From the NCBI RefSeq assembly GCF_000003815.2, contig NC_049986.1:17804457-17868456 (forward strand): a DNA stretch of 64,000 bases, in the 5' to 3' direction. Made by a program: the position numbers and the translations under genes. The notes under the pieces were generated by a model. It had not been told where the DNA came from, ran no database searches, and was given only the letters and a program-made list of their open reading frames with translations. How positions within the stretch are numbered: the first letter of the stretch is position 1; each line of letters opens with the position of its first letter. The stretch comes from Branchiostoma floridae (taxonomy: Eukaryota > Chordata > Leptocardii > Amphioxiformes > Branchiostomatidae). Of the stretch, positions 13,329-24,500 are shown in pieces.

Positions 13329-16009
13329 CACTACACGAAAAAGCGAATATCTGGGTCGAATACTCCTGCATATAAACCCAGATATTCAAAATATGTGGCC
13401 TATAACGGGTATATGCCGTCCGCACACTTGGTATAGACGGACCTGCATATGACCCGGAGATTCACAACTATTAGTGTGCGGGACATAAGGAGGCCGATAA
13501 TGCCTGCATATGTGCCTGGCCATCCCGGTGCATGTCCCGCCCATGTCCGCTCATCCGACCCAAATTTCCTGCATATGCCTAATCTCCAAGCAGATCCTAC
13601 GGTGCCATAAGATAGTAGCAAAGCTGGCCAAGGAGTGTAGCCGGCTAAGGGAGTCAAACAGGCACCGGAGATCTGCCTTCACTCGAACAGGGAGGAGCAT
13701 TTCTATTCAATAAAGGTGTCTCTGCCCCTCCCTGTGCTATATTAACAGCTACGCGAATTTTCGAGGTGCTAATGATTTTACGAGCAATTTATATCTTTAT
13801 TGGGACAAGTTCATTGACCCGCGCACATCACTGTAGGAGATCCGGGCCATACAGGAAGAAGGGCAATTAACACCTACACAGCAAGCACAGTTTGATTAGA
13901 CAACAATTGGATGTTAATAGCCTTTGTTGAAACCGAGTGAAGCCAGATCCTACGGGAAGTTTGATACTATACATTACGCACCGTGGATCTGGTTGGAGAT
14001 AATAGCATATGCCTGCCTATTCGGGACATGCACCCTTGTTAGCACCTAATTATCACCTAATTATCTCACCCAGGCCTCGACTAGAGCACCCTTTGTCATT
14101 GAAAGCAGCTTTGTTTTACTACCCTGCCCTACCTAGGATCCCCCCTCCCTGTAGTGTGTTTATTTTGCTTTTATTCTTTCTGAATGGTGAATGAATTTTC
14201 TTTATTTTTTCAAAGTATTTCTGGACAGTAGACTGTCCTGACGATTTCCTCCATATATTATGTGCTAGGAATGATGCTCCTTTTACGTCTTGTGAAGTTC
14301 TGCATTCCCGCTATCATACATTCTGTTGTCCACCCGTCTTCTGCACAGACTTTTGTTAGTCAGGAACACAGATGCGGCAAAATTTCTAAACGTGAACGTG
14401 AAGATTTGTGGTAACCATTGATCCATCGCGACACGGGTGGGCAGCCTCCACTGTCCACGGGGCCGAAGCAGAAATCACCCGAGCCAACCACGGCCTCCGG
14501 CAGCAACTTTTAAGCCAGCCCTACATGGCGACGTGTGACGTAGTCTCAAACCGTCCGCAAAATCACAACCGGGCATGTCAGTCGTACCCCACCGTACTCT
14601 ACAGCGCCTGCCCGCGCGTAAGGCTGGATACTAGCTATAAAATTACAGTAGTTTCAAACTCCAAGCAGAATCCAATCCTTTCAGCGTAGGCAGTTCAAAT
14701 TCCACGCGGCAAGATGTTGTTTAGTCTCGAGGTCGTATCATTCTAAATCCCTCAGTGTTCACTGACGTTGTCTGCCGTGCATGCAGATATCCAGCTATCG
14801 GGATCCGTTGCGTAAAAGAGCAACCTCACAGAACGAAGTCTAGCTCTGAAATGCCAACTGTAAAATTTGAAAATGTTGACATGTGTGTTGATTGGTCCTT
14901 ATTTTCAAACACCTACATGCTGTGTGAAATACAATTGGCTAGTTCTGATGAGTATTTGCATACAGACAGACACAATAGGTCGGGAGGTCCACTGTAGCTA
15001 AATTCAGCTTTTGTCACCTGGCCAGTTCACAGTCAAACAATACCCACAAGGAACTAGGTGAAAATGTGTTACTGTAATTGTTAATGATTTCATACATCAG
15101 TCTGGTAACAAACATATTGTTGTTGCAACAAGCATTATCCACAAGGATAAAAACGAATGAAGGCTTCCAATGCGAGCGTGGGTATATCTACCCTGGGAAA
15201 ACGCAGACTCCTAACGAGGCACGCAAAGTTTACCGATCCCTACAACACGCACGCACGGGACACCCGACGTCTATTTAAACACCCGGCGGCCCTCGAACCA
15301 GCTGGCCCCTACTAACATGAGCGATGTTGGGGGCCGGCGTAAGTGGGGCCATCTAGGCAACAAACTGCCGCAGCAAAAAAAAAACGAATATTAAAATTGA
15401 GCTTGGGTAAGCCATGTTTTCTTTTGTGTCAAAAGTTAAAAAAAAAGTAAAATTAGTTGATCAGCTAAAAACGTGAAACCGAAGCTTAAGAATATAATAA
15501 TACCAAACGCTGGTATACGATGCCCTCAAAGTTATTTTTAGTGTTCGTTCTAGATAACAATTCATTGGAAGACGATGATACGCGCCATTCGTGCTTAGGC
15601 CTTTCTTTGTTCTTGTAAAACAATGCATTCGTTTATGTCAGGCGTTTGTGAGTTTTGTTGACTGAAAATGCCAGACAAGACAATAAACATCCGCTTGGAG
15701 AGTACTTTAATGTAAAGCGGATGTCCTTTACCAATCTTACTCAAACCTATTCTTATGACAAAGCATCATTACGTCTATCAATTCACACACAAGATGGTCT
15801 CTTGTTTGGCATTACTCAAGACACGAGACGTGAGCAGGGGCCGCATATCCCCATACATGTCTAATTACCGGATGTGCAGGCATAAGCGGTAATATGCAGG
15901 ACCCGCGCTTGTCATAACAGGATATGATTGCACATGCCCCGGATACACCAAGTTTCACGGGACATATGCAACCCCAAAAACGACCGGATATTCAAGTTTT
16001 CGTGTAGTG
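13329..16009. mobile_element. CACTA-type (En/Spm) non-autonomous transposon
   Basis: A 2,681-bp element that begins CACTACACGAAAA and ends with its complement. The termini share roughly 25-29 bp with some mismatches, including GAATATC. GTG is duplicated on both sides (13,326-13,328 and 16,010-16,012), and the satellite unit resumes exactly where it stopped. CACTA termini with 3-bp duplications are the hallmark of this superfamily. CCTGCATAT subterminal motifs recur near 13,368, 13,443, 13,502 and 13,569, with an inverted copy near 15,893; subterminal repeats are typical of the family. No transposase frame is present, so it is a deletion derivative. Confidence 0.85.
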
Positions 16010-16317
16010 GTGTGTTTGTGCATTTTGACTTCAGTGTGAGTGTTTTTATTGGTATTTGTGTGCGCGTGTTTGGGGGGAAATAGTGAAAGTTGATCTTGAG
16101 TTCTATTTTGTTTATGTTCATTCTATTTTTTACGATAGCACGGGAGACAAAAATGCTGACTTTGTAAATGAAGCATTGAATGACCCAAACGAGCGGGGAA
16201 TCGTTTGTCGGCACTTATTAGGCCATGTTGATTTGATCGTATTGATGGAATCCTATGGGAACGCCATAACTGATGTGTATATGCGAAACTGCCGAAAGAA
16301 AAAAGTGGCAGTCATTA

Positions 16318-16640
16318 TAATTAATTTGTTTATTTGCAAATCCATGCCCGTAGGCTAATTGCAATGATACAGACAGTAAAAAGTAACAAGTGTCTATTCT
16401 ATATACACACACGTCAGCTATCTATGTACATGGTTCTACATTCTTTACTGCATGGGAGGTTTGACTTCTTCTTTGGAGGCAGTGGCTGATGAAAAGTCCC
16501 ACTTCTTTAATGATTAGTGGGTTCTGTGATTTTAACAAATCTTCAATTCGAAGTGGTCGTGGAGGTCGTGAACAAATGATGAAGCACTGTGTGCGTATTA
16601 CGTGCCCATCTGGAGATTTTTTACTTTTGTTCTTCAACAT
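16318..16640 (-). mobile_element. Non-LTR retrotransposon 3' tail, copy A
   Basis: On the minus strand a short frame with QNPLIIKEVGLFISHCLQ matches QNPHIIEKVGSFVFHCLQ at the C terminus of the copy at 18,065-18,963. The 3' untranslated ends also match (GCAATTAGCC(T/C)ACGGGCATG). It is therefore a 5'-truncated, decayed copy of the same family, pointing toward the left satellite arm. Confidence 0.75.
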
Positions 16641-17149
16641 CTTCTTTTACTTTGTTATTCATTTTGGCATTTATGTCCGAAAATTGATGTGCGCTCGGAC
16701 GTCATCCGTATTATCAAGGATTATGAAGCCAACGTGGCCTGACGAATGCGGAAAGTTTGCACCTCCGTGCTAATCGTCAAAGGTGCCAAATTTCTCCGCG
16801 GAGCTCAGCGTACCATGCAATCAGTTAGATTATTGGGGCAAGGAGAATAAAAAAGACCTATGTGGATCTAGTACTGCTCCGCCCTTTCCGCTGCAAAATA
16901 CATGTCGTTTGTTCCCCGAGCAAACGGTTACAAGCTACTCGTACATTCATTATTGTCCTTTTGTTCTCATTCATAACCCTGGCACATATCTTCACAACCT
17001 TGTGTAAAATTTGTTTCAAGTTTTATAACACCTTGTTGCCAACACACTGTCATTGTTTTTGGGGTGAGGATTACCAGATTGTTTACCCAGCTCTCAGTCC
17101 CCAGCCTCGCAGATAAAAACTTAATATTGATTGTTCAATTTCTTCCTTG
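16640..17149. other. Satellite spacer, nothing recognised
   Basis: Sequence between the two mirrored arms. No domain-bearing frame, tRNA or inverted repeat was recognised. It may include decayed upstream sequence of the retrotransposon tail next to it. Confidence 0.35.
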
Positions 17150-17202
17150 ATACAAAGTTGGATACAAAGTTGGTTACAAAGTTGGTTACAAAGTTGGATA
17201 CA
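17149..17202. repeat. 12-bp tandem repeat, about 4.5 copies
   Basis: GATACAAAGTTG and its variant GTTACAAAGTTG repeat in tandem about four and a half times. No coding or regulatory role can be read from it. Confidence 0.85.
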
Positions 17203-17249
17203 ATGAATAACAATGATGATAAAATTGTAAGACCCTTTTAAATCGAGCC

Positions 17250-17283
17250 AAGGACGTTATATAAATCTCTATAACGTCCTTGA
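17250..17283. repeat. Short hairpin
   Basis: CAAGGACGTTAT and ATAACGTCCTTG form a 12-bp inverted repeat separated by about 10 bases. It is a good local fold-back in the spacer between the satellite arms; its function is unknown. Confidence 0.7.
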
Positions 17284-17422
17284 TCGAAACGAAAAAAATT
17301 ACGTATACTGAACAATAACCGCCCTAATGACCAAAGCGAGCGGATGCATTTGTTTGTCGCTTCCTGTAAAGAATGCGTGAAGTTGCCACCTCTGTGATAA
17401 TCGTCCCAAAGGGCGGCTTCAA

Positions 17423-17520
17423 CACTCTCCAAGCAGAGGTTAGGGTCCGGCTGTTTTTTAAACGTTCTTTTAGTCGTTTTTATCGGGCTCTCTATTTTGT
17501 CATTTTTCTTGAAGTACGCC
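17423..17520. mobile_element. Half copy of TACTCTCC MITE
   Basis: ACACTCTCCAAGCAGAGGTT followed by GGGTCCGGCTGTTTTTTAAA matches one half of the complete element at 30,131-30,312. The opposite terminal repeat is not found, so the copy is truncated. Confidence 0.65.
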
Positions 17521-17989
17521 AGCCAGGTTTTGACAATACCAGATGCAAAGTTGGAAAGAACAAAGCAACTTCTTGCACGCACACACACACTAGAGTCCAA
17601 ACATACACATACACACACAGTGAGTGAATTGCAGCACACACATGTCGGGCAGGCCCTGTGTGTGTGTGCTGTAGTGCGCGCAGTGTGTGTGTGTGCCTTG
17701 TACGCGAGTATGTGTGATTGTGTATCTGTGTGTGCGTAAGTTCATAGTATAAAGTATATCATTTTGTGACTGATAGGGGTGATGCGATTGCCTTCTTTTA
17801 TGTAGTCTTGAACTTGTCAACTTGGCATTAATCTGGCTGTAAAATACCTCTAGGAAAGATGGCCATACAGCTCCGCCAGGTTCAGTCACTATCGCTAACC
17901 ATAGACTCGCGTATAAATCACATTATCAATATAGTATTAGTAAAGATAGTACTCATTACGTAATCATATATGATTCATATAAGTATAAG

Positions 17990-17992
<3 letters not shown>

Positions 17993-18040
<48 letters not shown>
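17993..18040. repeat. (TA)n microsatellite
   Basis: An uninterrupted TA run of more than 20 repeats at the junction between a satellite unit and the retrotransposon sequence that follows it. Confidence 0.95.
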
Positions 18041-18044
<4 letters not shown>

Positions 18045-18064
18045 GTCTGGAAAATCAATTATAG

Positions 18065-18963
18065 TCATATAATATACTTGGAGTTCCTAGAAATTGTAGT
18101 AATTTAGCATCCAGAGCGGAACTTGGCAGATTTCCTTTAGACTTAGATATGTCTGTGCGTGTTATTCGTTACTGGCTACGATTATTACAAATGGATCCTC
18201 ATAGACATTTATTACAAGATGATGCCCTTTTGTATCAACATAATTCTATTTCTAATAGTCGCAGAAGAACCTTGTTACAACGAGTGAAAGAAATTTTAGA
18301 TGGTAGTGGCCACTCCTACCTTTTCTATTCATGTAACTCACTTAGTGATATCAGATCTATATGTACAATGATAAGATCTAGAATCTCTGATATGTTTATT
18401 CAAACCTCTCGTCATAACTTGAGTATAGATACTGGTAAGCTAAGATTTTATAAGACCTGTAAAACAGCACATACTATGGAAAAATACTTAGAATTAGATA
18501 ATTTTGATTTACGCTCGGCAATCAGCAAAATTAGAATTAGTGCCCATCCTCTCGAAATTGAGAGAGGACGGTACAAGAGGCTATCCGTGTGTGAAAGAAC
18601 GTGCAAACAATGCATGTCAAACGTGGTGGAAGACGAAACACATTTCATGTCAAACTGCCCTCTCTATAACCAAGAAAGAAAAGAGCTGTTCAAAGAGGCC
18701 ATCAAATTCCATCCAAACTTCCTCACATTCACTGACAAAAAGAAAACAGTCCTCCTTTTAACATCACAAAACCCACACATAATAGAAAAGGTGGGATCTT
18801 TCGTCTTCCACTGTCTTCAAATAAGGAGTCGAACCCAATAACCTAGGATCTAGAGTTAGCTCTCACTAGTTTTAGACTAGACACCTGTGATATTGTATTT
18901 TACACTATTTGAATCTTGTATGTTACCTGCAATTAGCCCACGGGCATGAATTTGCAATAAAAC
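18065..18963 (+). mobile_element. Non-LTR retrotransposon ORF2 C-terminus and 3' UTR, copy B
   Basis: An open frame from 18,065 to the stop at 18,841 encodes about 258 residues (first ATG at 18,149). It has the layout of the C terminus of amphioxus-type non-LTR polyproteins: ELGRFPL, then YWLRLL, then KIRISAHPLEIERGRYK, then a cysteine/histidine knuckle (CKQCMSNVVEDETHFMSNCP, ligands C, C, H, C). The reverse transcriptase itself is absent, so this is a 5'-truncated insertion. The 3' end (GCCCACGGGCATGAATTTGC) is shared with the tail at 16,318-16,640. It cannot mobilise itself. The exact clade (CR1/L2-like) is uncertain. Confidence 0.8.
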
Positions 18964-21147
18964 TTACTATTAGATAATCGATCCTTCCCCACAAACGCGC
19001 ACAAATACCAGCAAAAACACACACACTGAAGTCAAAATACACACACACACAGCGAAGAACAACACACACACACACACACGTCGGGCAGGCCCTGTGTGTG
19101 TGTTGCAGTGAGCGCAGTGTGTGTGCTGCGTAAGACTGTGTGTGTGTGTGTGTGTGTGATTGTGCATTTGTGTGTGAGTCTTGAATGAATGTATCGGGTA
19201 TTTATTGATGGTTGAATGAAACACCATTATCGTCTTTTATGTGCCCTTCAACTTGTCAATGTAGCGTTCATCTTGCTGTACAATACAGCTACTCTAGGTT
19301 CCGCACAGGCCTCTTGCTATTTACACCGTGTTATGGTCGCAGTGTTCAAACACTTGCGAATGAATTACACAAAGATGATGGTCATAACGTAAAACTCAAT
19401 GTTAAACGTCAGTTGATACCAATTATGACATAAACAGAATGGAACTCAAGGTCAATTTTAATTATTTCCCCCCAAACACGCGCATACAGATACCAGTGCA
19501 ACACGCACACTGAAGTCAAAATGCACACACACACAGCGAGGTACAACACACACACACGTCGGGAAGGCCCTGTGTGTGTGTTGCAGTGCGCGCAGTGTCT
19601 GTGATGCGTAAGACTTTGTGTGTGTGTGTGATTGTGTATGTGTGTGTTGAATGAATGTATCGGGTATTTATTGATGGATGAATTAGACCCCATTATCGTC
19701 TTTTACGTGTCCTTGAACTTGTCATTTTCGCGTTCATCTTGCTGTACAATACAGCTACTCTAGGTTCCGCCCAGGCCTCTTGCTATTTAAAAACACCGTT
19801 GTATGGTCGCAGTGTTCAAACACTTGCGAATGAATTACACAAAGATGATGTTCATGACCTAAAACTCATTGTTGAATGTCAGTTGATACCAATTATGACA
19901 TAAACAAATAGAACTCAAGGTCATTTAAAATTATTTCCCCAAAACTACGCGCACACAGATATGATACCAGTACAACACGCACACTGAAGTCAAAATACGC
20001 ACACACACAGCGAGGTACAACACACACACACATGTCGGGCAGGCCCTGTGTGTGTGTGTTGTGGTGCGTACAGTGTGTGTGCTGCGTAAGACTTTGTGTG
20101 TGTGTGATTGTGAATGTGTTTGTGTTGAATGAATGTATCGGGTATTTATTGATGGGTGAATGAGACACCATTATCGTCTTTTACGTGTCCTTGAACTTTC
20201 GCATTCATCTTGCTGTACAATACAGCTACTTCACCGAGGTTCCACCCAGGCCTCTTGCTATTTACACCGTGGTATGCATATGGTCGCAGTGTTCAAGCAC
20301 ATGCGAATGCAAATGAATGACACAAAGATGATGGTCATGACGTAAAACTCAATGTTAAACGTCAGTTGATACCAATTATGACATAAACAGAATGGACATC
20401 ATGATCAATTTTAATTATTTCCCCCAATACACGCGCACACAGATACCAGTACAACACGCACACTGAAGTCAAAATGCACACACACACAGCGAAGTACAAC
20501 ACACACACACGTCTGGTAGGCTCTGTACGTGTTTGTGTGTTGCAGTGCGCGCAGTGTCTGTGATGCGTAAAGGTGGGTTTACACCTGCGTATATTTTCAT
20601 GCCGCATGAGTTCCGTTTTGACATTTTTCGACATTTTGACTGATTTCTTCAATACGCGGCCGCACGCACAAGTCGCACCTCAAACGCATCTGAATCGTTT
20701 TTAGAGAGTTTCACGAACGCAGGCAAACGAAAATATACGCCCAGTACACCCGATAGTTTTGGACATGCACAAAACTATTATTCGTACGCAGTTTGGTGCC
20801 CAAAACGTTATGGATGCGCAATACAGTGGTCCCACGTCGGTCGATTGCGCTATGAAGACGCTACATGTTTGCGCTTTACACGCAGTAATACGCGGAAATC
20901 GCGGTAATGCGAGTACATAGCGTTCTTACAGCGCAGACACAACGCACCATGAGCGACCGTATAACGAATGCACACATAGATCACGATTTAGTACCGTGCG
21001 TTCTGCGATCGCTTTGCGCATACTACGCGTACTGATAGCGTGATCGACGCACACTCCAGATTTGGAATAAATACGAAGGTGCATCCGAGTCCAGACAAAA
21101 AAAATCATCTCAAGATGTATATAACTTTATTGCACAACAATTGTACG

Positions 21148-21222
21148 AGGTACAAAGTATGGCGTCTACATAACTACAGTGCTTATAGCACTGTAGTTAT
21201 GTAGATGCCATACTTTGTACCT
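21148..21222. repeat. 75-bp near-perfect hairpin
   Basis: Two 35-base arms are complementary apart from one G/T position, with the 5-base loop TTATA at 21,183-21,187. The stem carries ACATAACTACAGTGC. It lies inside the 2-kb transposon and next to a retrotransposon fragment. It could be a nested MITE remnant, a fold-back created by repair, or a small-RNA hairpin. Confidence 0.9.
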
Positions 21223-21249
21223 CTTAACTTTAGTTAAGGCTTATCTAAC

Positions 21250-21560
21250 TAATACAGGAGTTGTATTATGGGATACGTTTCTTACAATCATTGGAGGCTT
21301 TTACAATCATTTGGGGAATTTCTAATGTCTAAACCTTCTTTGATATATTTTCCTATATCTGCCATGCAGGGATTGTCACATGTCATTATGTATTTGAATT
21401 TGCACTTCAGGTCCATTTGGATAAATCCTTGTGTACAAAATGACAGCCTTCTGTATAGAGAATTGCGTATATCGGAATATTTGGGACATACAACCATAAA
21501 GTGATATTCGTCTTCTATTAGCTCTGGACAGAATGGACAAACCCTCTGGTCGATAGGGAT
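21250..21560 (-). mobile_element. Non-LTR retrotransposon ORF2 C-terminal fragment
   Basis: The minus-strand frame contains VCPFCPELIEDEYHFMVVCP, a C-x2-C-x9-H-x4-C knuckle, followed by YSDIRNSLYRR. This is the C-terminal knuckle layout of non-LTR polyproteins, like the one at 18,065-18,963 but from a different family. The frame ends at 21,288. Reverse transcriptase and endonuclease are missing. Confidence 0.65.
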
Positions 21561-24500
21561 TTTTTGGAATCTTCCGGTTTATGATGTCAGATCCAGGCCA
21601 GGACTGACGAATTTGTACCGGGGGCCAGGAGAGATGGTCACAACTTGCAGGACACCATGAATGCAGGACACTGGTCCCAACAGAGCCTCCAGGGACGGGA
21701 AGATGTAGAGGAACCTGCTCAAGCACTGGGTCAATTTGTGTGACACACGTGCCATTTTGTGTAACAGATATTTGACTTAATTTGCTGATAATGGCACTTT
21801 TTTGTGTGTAGAACCACATGATATAAAGGTGCAATATAGAGCCATATTACAACTTTGAAAGAGGGCGTAAGGTTTCATAATTGTTTAATTTACGTGTTTG
21901 ATAAAGATCTTGAATACGTTTTGTGGTGTGTATGAGTGTGATTTTTATAGTAGTTGAAATACTAAGATGATAGGGCAAATCATTAAGGACAAAGTGAAAA
22001 CAAACGCAATCTTAACAGTGCACATAATTTCTTAAGGTAAATGATGGCCCACATTTTGTAAAAGCACAGTGACACTGCTTTACTGCTTCGCAAATGAATA
22101 AAAAAAGCCTCTTCACTGTTTACTTGTCAATGTTCTACTTGCACTGCCTGTAAACAAAAGCATACGTAGTACAAAGGGTTCCTCTAACAAAAAGACTCTA
22201 TTGGCAATGCTCGCAAACAAAAGTATATGTAACACAAACTGTTCCTCTGACACACCTGAAATGCGTTTGGAATGCAGTTAGCACCAGGTGCGTCAGGCAT
22301 GCGGTCGGTAGACGTTGTGTGCGTCCGTAAAACGCCCAACATACGTACCCCATACGAATCTATTCGCAGTACGGAAAATTTTGTTGCGCATTTCAGTTGC
22401 AATCATACGCATCTCATGCGAAATGAAAACGCTGAAGTCGTAATTCAAACGCCAGATGGGCTCGACGTACAATTTAATTTATTCCAAAAAAATTCCAAAT
22501 GTTGGGCGTTCGGCCGCGTATTGACAAAATTTCATGCGGAACTCACGCGCACTTGAAAATATACGCAAGTGTAAACCCACCTTAAGACTTTGTGTGTGTG
22601 TGTGATTGTGTGTGTGTGTGTTGAATGAATGTATCGGGTATTTATTGATGGATGAATGAGACACCATTATCGTCTTTTACGTGTCCTTGAACTTGTCATT
22701 TTTACGTTCATCTTGCTGTACAATACAGCTACTCTAGGTTCCACCCAGGCCTCTTGCTATTTACACCGTGGTATGGTCGCAGTGTTCAAACACTTGCAAA
22801 TGCGAATGAATTATACAAAGATGATGGTCATGACGTAAAACTCATCGTTAAACGTCAGTTGATACCAATTATGACATAAACAGAATGGAACTCAAGATCA
22901 ATTTAATTATTTCCCCAAAAACACGTGCATACAGATACCAGTACAACACGCACACTGAAGTCAAAATACGCACACACACAGCGAAGTACAAGACACACAC
23001 ACATGTCTGGTAGGCTCTGTACGTGTTTGTGTGTTGCAGTGCGCGCAGTGTGTGTGCTGCGTAAGACTTTGTGTGTGTGTGATTGTGAATGTGTTTGTGT
23101 GTGTGTTGAATGAATGTATCAGGTATTTTTTGATGGATGAATGAGACACCATTATCGTCTTTTACGTGTCCTTGAACTTTCGCGTACATCTTGCTGTACA
23201 ATACAGCTACTTCACCTAGGTTCCACCCAGGTCTCTTGCTATTTACACCGTGGTATGGTCGCAGTGTTCAAACAGTTGCGAACGAATTACACAAAGATGA
23301 TGGTCATGACGTAAAACTCATTATTAAACGTCAGTTGATACCAATTATGACATAAACAGAATGGAACTCCCGATCGATTATAATTGTTTTCCCAGAAACA
23401 CGCGCATACAGATACCAGTACAACACGCACACTGAAGTCAAAATGCACACACACACGGCGAGAGACAACACACACAAATGTCGGGTAGGCCCTGTGTGTG
23501 TGTTGCAGTGCGCGCAGTGCGTGTGCTGCGTAAGACTTTGTGTGTGTGTGATTGTGTATGTATTTGTGTGTGTGTTAAATGAATGTATCGGGTATTTATT
23601 GATGGATGAATGAGACACCATTATCGTCTTTTACGTGTCCTTGAACTTGTCATTTTCGCGTTCATCTTGCTTTACCGAATACAGCTACTCTAGGTTCCGC
23701 CCAGGTCTCTTGCTATTTACACCGTGGTATGGTCGCAGTGTTCAAACATTTGCGATAAATTACACAAAGATGATGGTCAAGACATAAAATGCATTGTTAA
23801 CCTCAGTTGATACGAATAATGACATAAACAGAATAGAACTCAAGATCAGTTATAACCATTTTCCCCCAAAACACGCGCACACAGATACCAGTACAAACAC
23901 GCACACTGGAGTCAAAATATGCACACACCCAGCGCACTGCAACACACAATGTATACATGTCGGGCAGGCCCTGAGTGTGTGTGTTGTAGTGCACACAGTG
24001 TGCGTGTGTGTGCTATATATATATATGCGTCGTTATGTGTTTGTGTGTGTGTGTGTGATTATCTATCAGTGTGTGCGTTGGATAAGTTTCTCGTACATCT
24101 TTTATGATTTATTGAGTGAGATGTGATTGCGGTCTTTTATGTATCTGGCTGTAACATACAGCTCCTAGATGTTCTGCCCGTTTTGCTACTTACGCCATGG
24201 TAGCCTCGTCAGCTATAGACTCGAGTGTAAATCACCTAATTATAATAAACATAGTGCTGATGACGTAATACTCATCGTTTAACTTTAGGTACTGTAATAA
24301 CATCGGTCATGACATAAACCTACAAATGCAAAGTTGAAAAGATAAATGTAATTCATTGCACGCACACACTCAGACGAAGACACACACACACTGGAATCAA
24401 AACATACACACACACACTGAGTGAATTGCAGCACACACATGTCGAGCAGGCCCTGTGTGTGTGTGCTGTACTGCGCGCAGTGTGTGTGCTGCGTAAGACT

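Larger units (their letters stand above)
3690..16116 (+). repeat. Left arm of ~480-bp CA/TG satellite array
   Basis: Units of about 463-490 bp repeat head to tail. The landmark (A/C)AATGG at the start of each unit recurs near 4,388, 4,891, 5,363, 5,826, 6,286, 6,781, 7,785, 8,260, 8,729, 9,197, 11,219, 11,700, 12,187, 12,668 and 13,158. A unit contains CAATAAATACCCGATACATT, a (CA)n tract, a GGGCCTGCCCGACATG core, a (TG)n tract, TTGAGTTCCATTCTG, TTTTACGTCATGACCATC and ACCACGGTGTAAATAGCAAG. The first units (about 3,690-5,400 and 6,781) are more divergent. The array is interrupted by transposons at 9,475-11,016 and 13,329-16,009 and by an N gap at 7,045-7,365. Open frames in it are repetitive and non-genic. 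Confidence 0.92.
20571..22582. mobile_element. 2-kb TIR transposon, TAA target duplication
   Basis: The ends are inverted repeats of about 45 bp starting AGGTGGGTTTACAC(C/T)TGCG, continuing TATATTTTCA and GAGTTCCG. TAA flanks both sides (20,568-20,570 and 22,583-22,585), and sister satellite units show the empty site GCGTAAGACTTTG. The TWA duplication suggests PIF/Harbinger, by inference. Its interior holds foreign material: a retrotransposon fragment and a near-perfect hairpin. No transposase frame is seen. Confidence 0.8.

Noticed and set aside
16056..16358. 100-codon frame in the satellite spacer (DFVNEALNDPNERGIVC)
   Set aside because: It starts in a satellite unit and ends in the retrotransposon 3' tail on the other strand; no recognisable domain, so not called as a gene.
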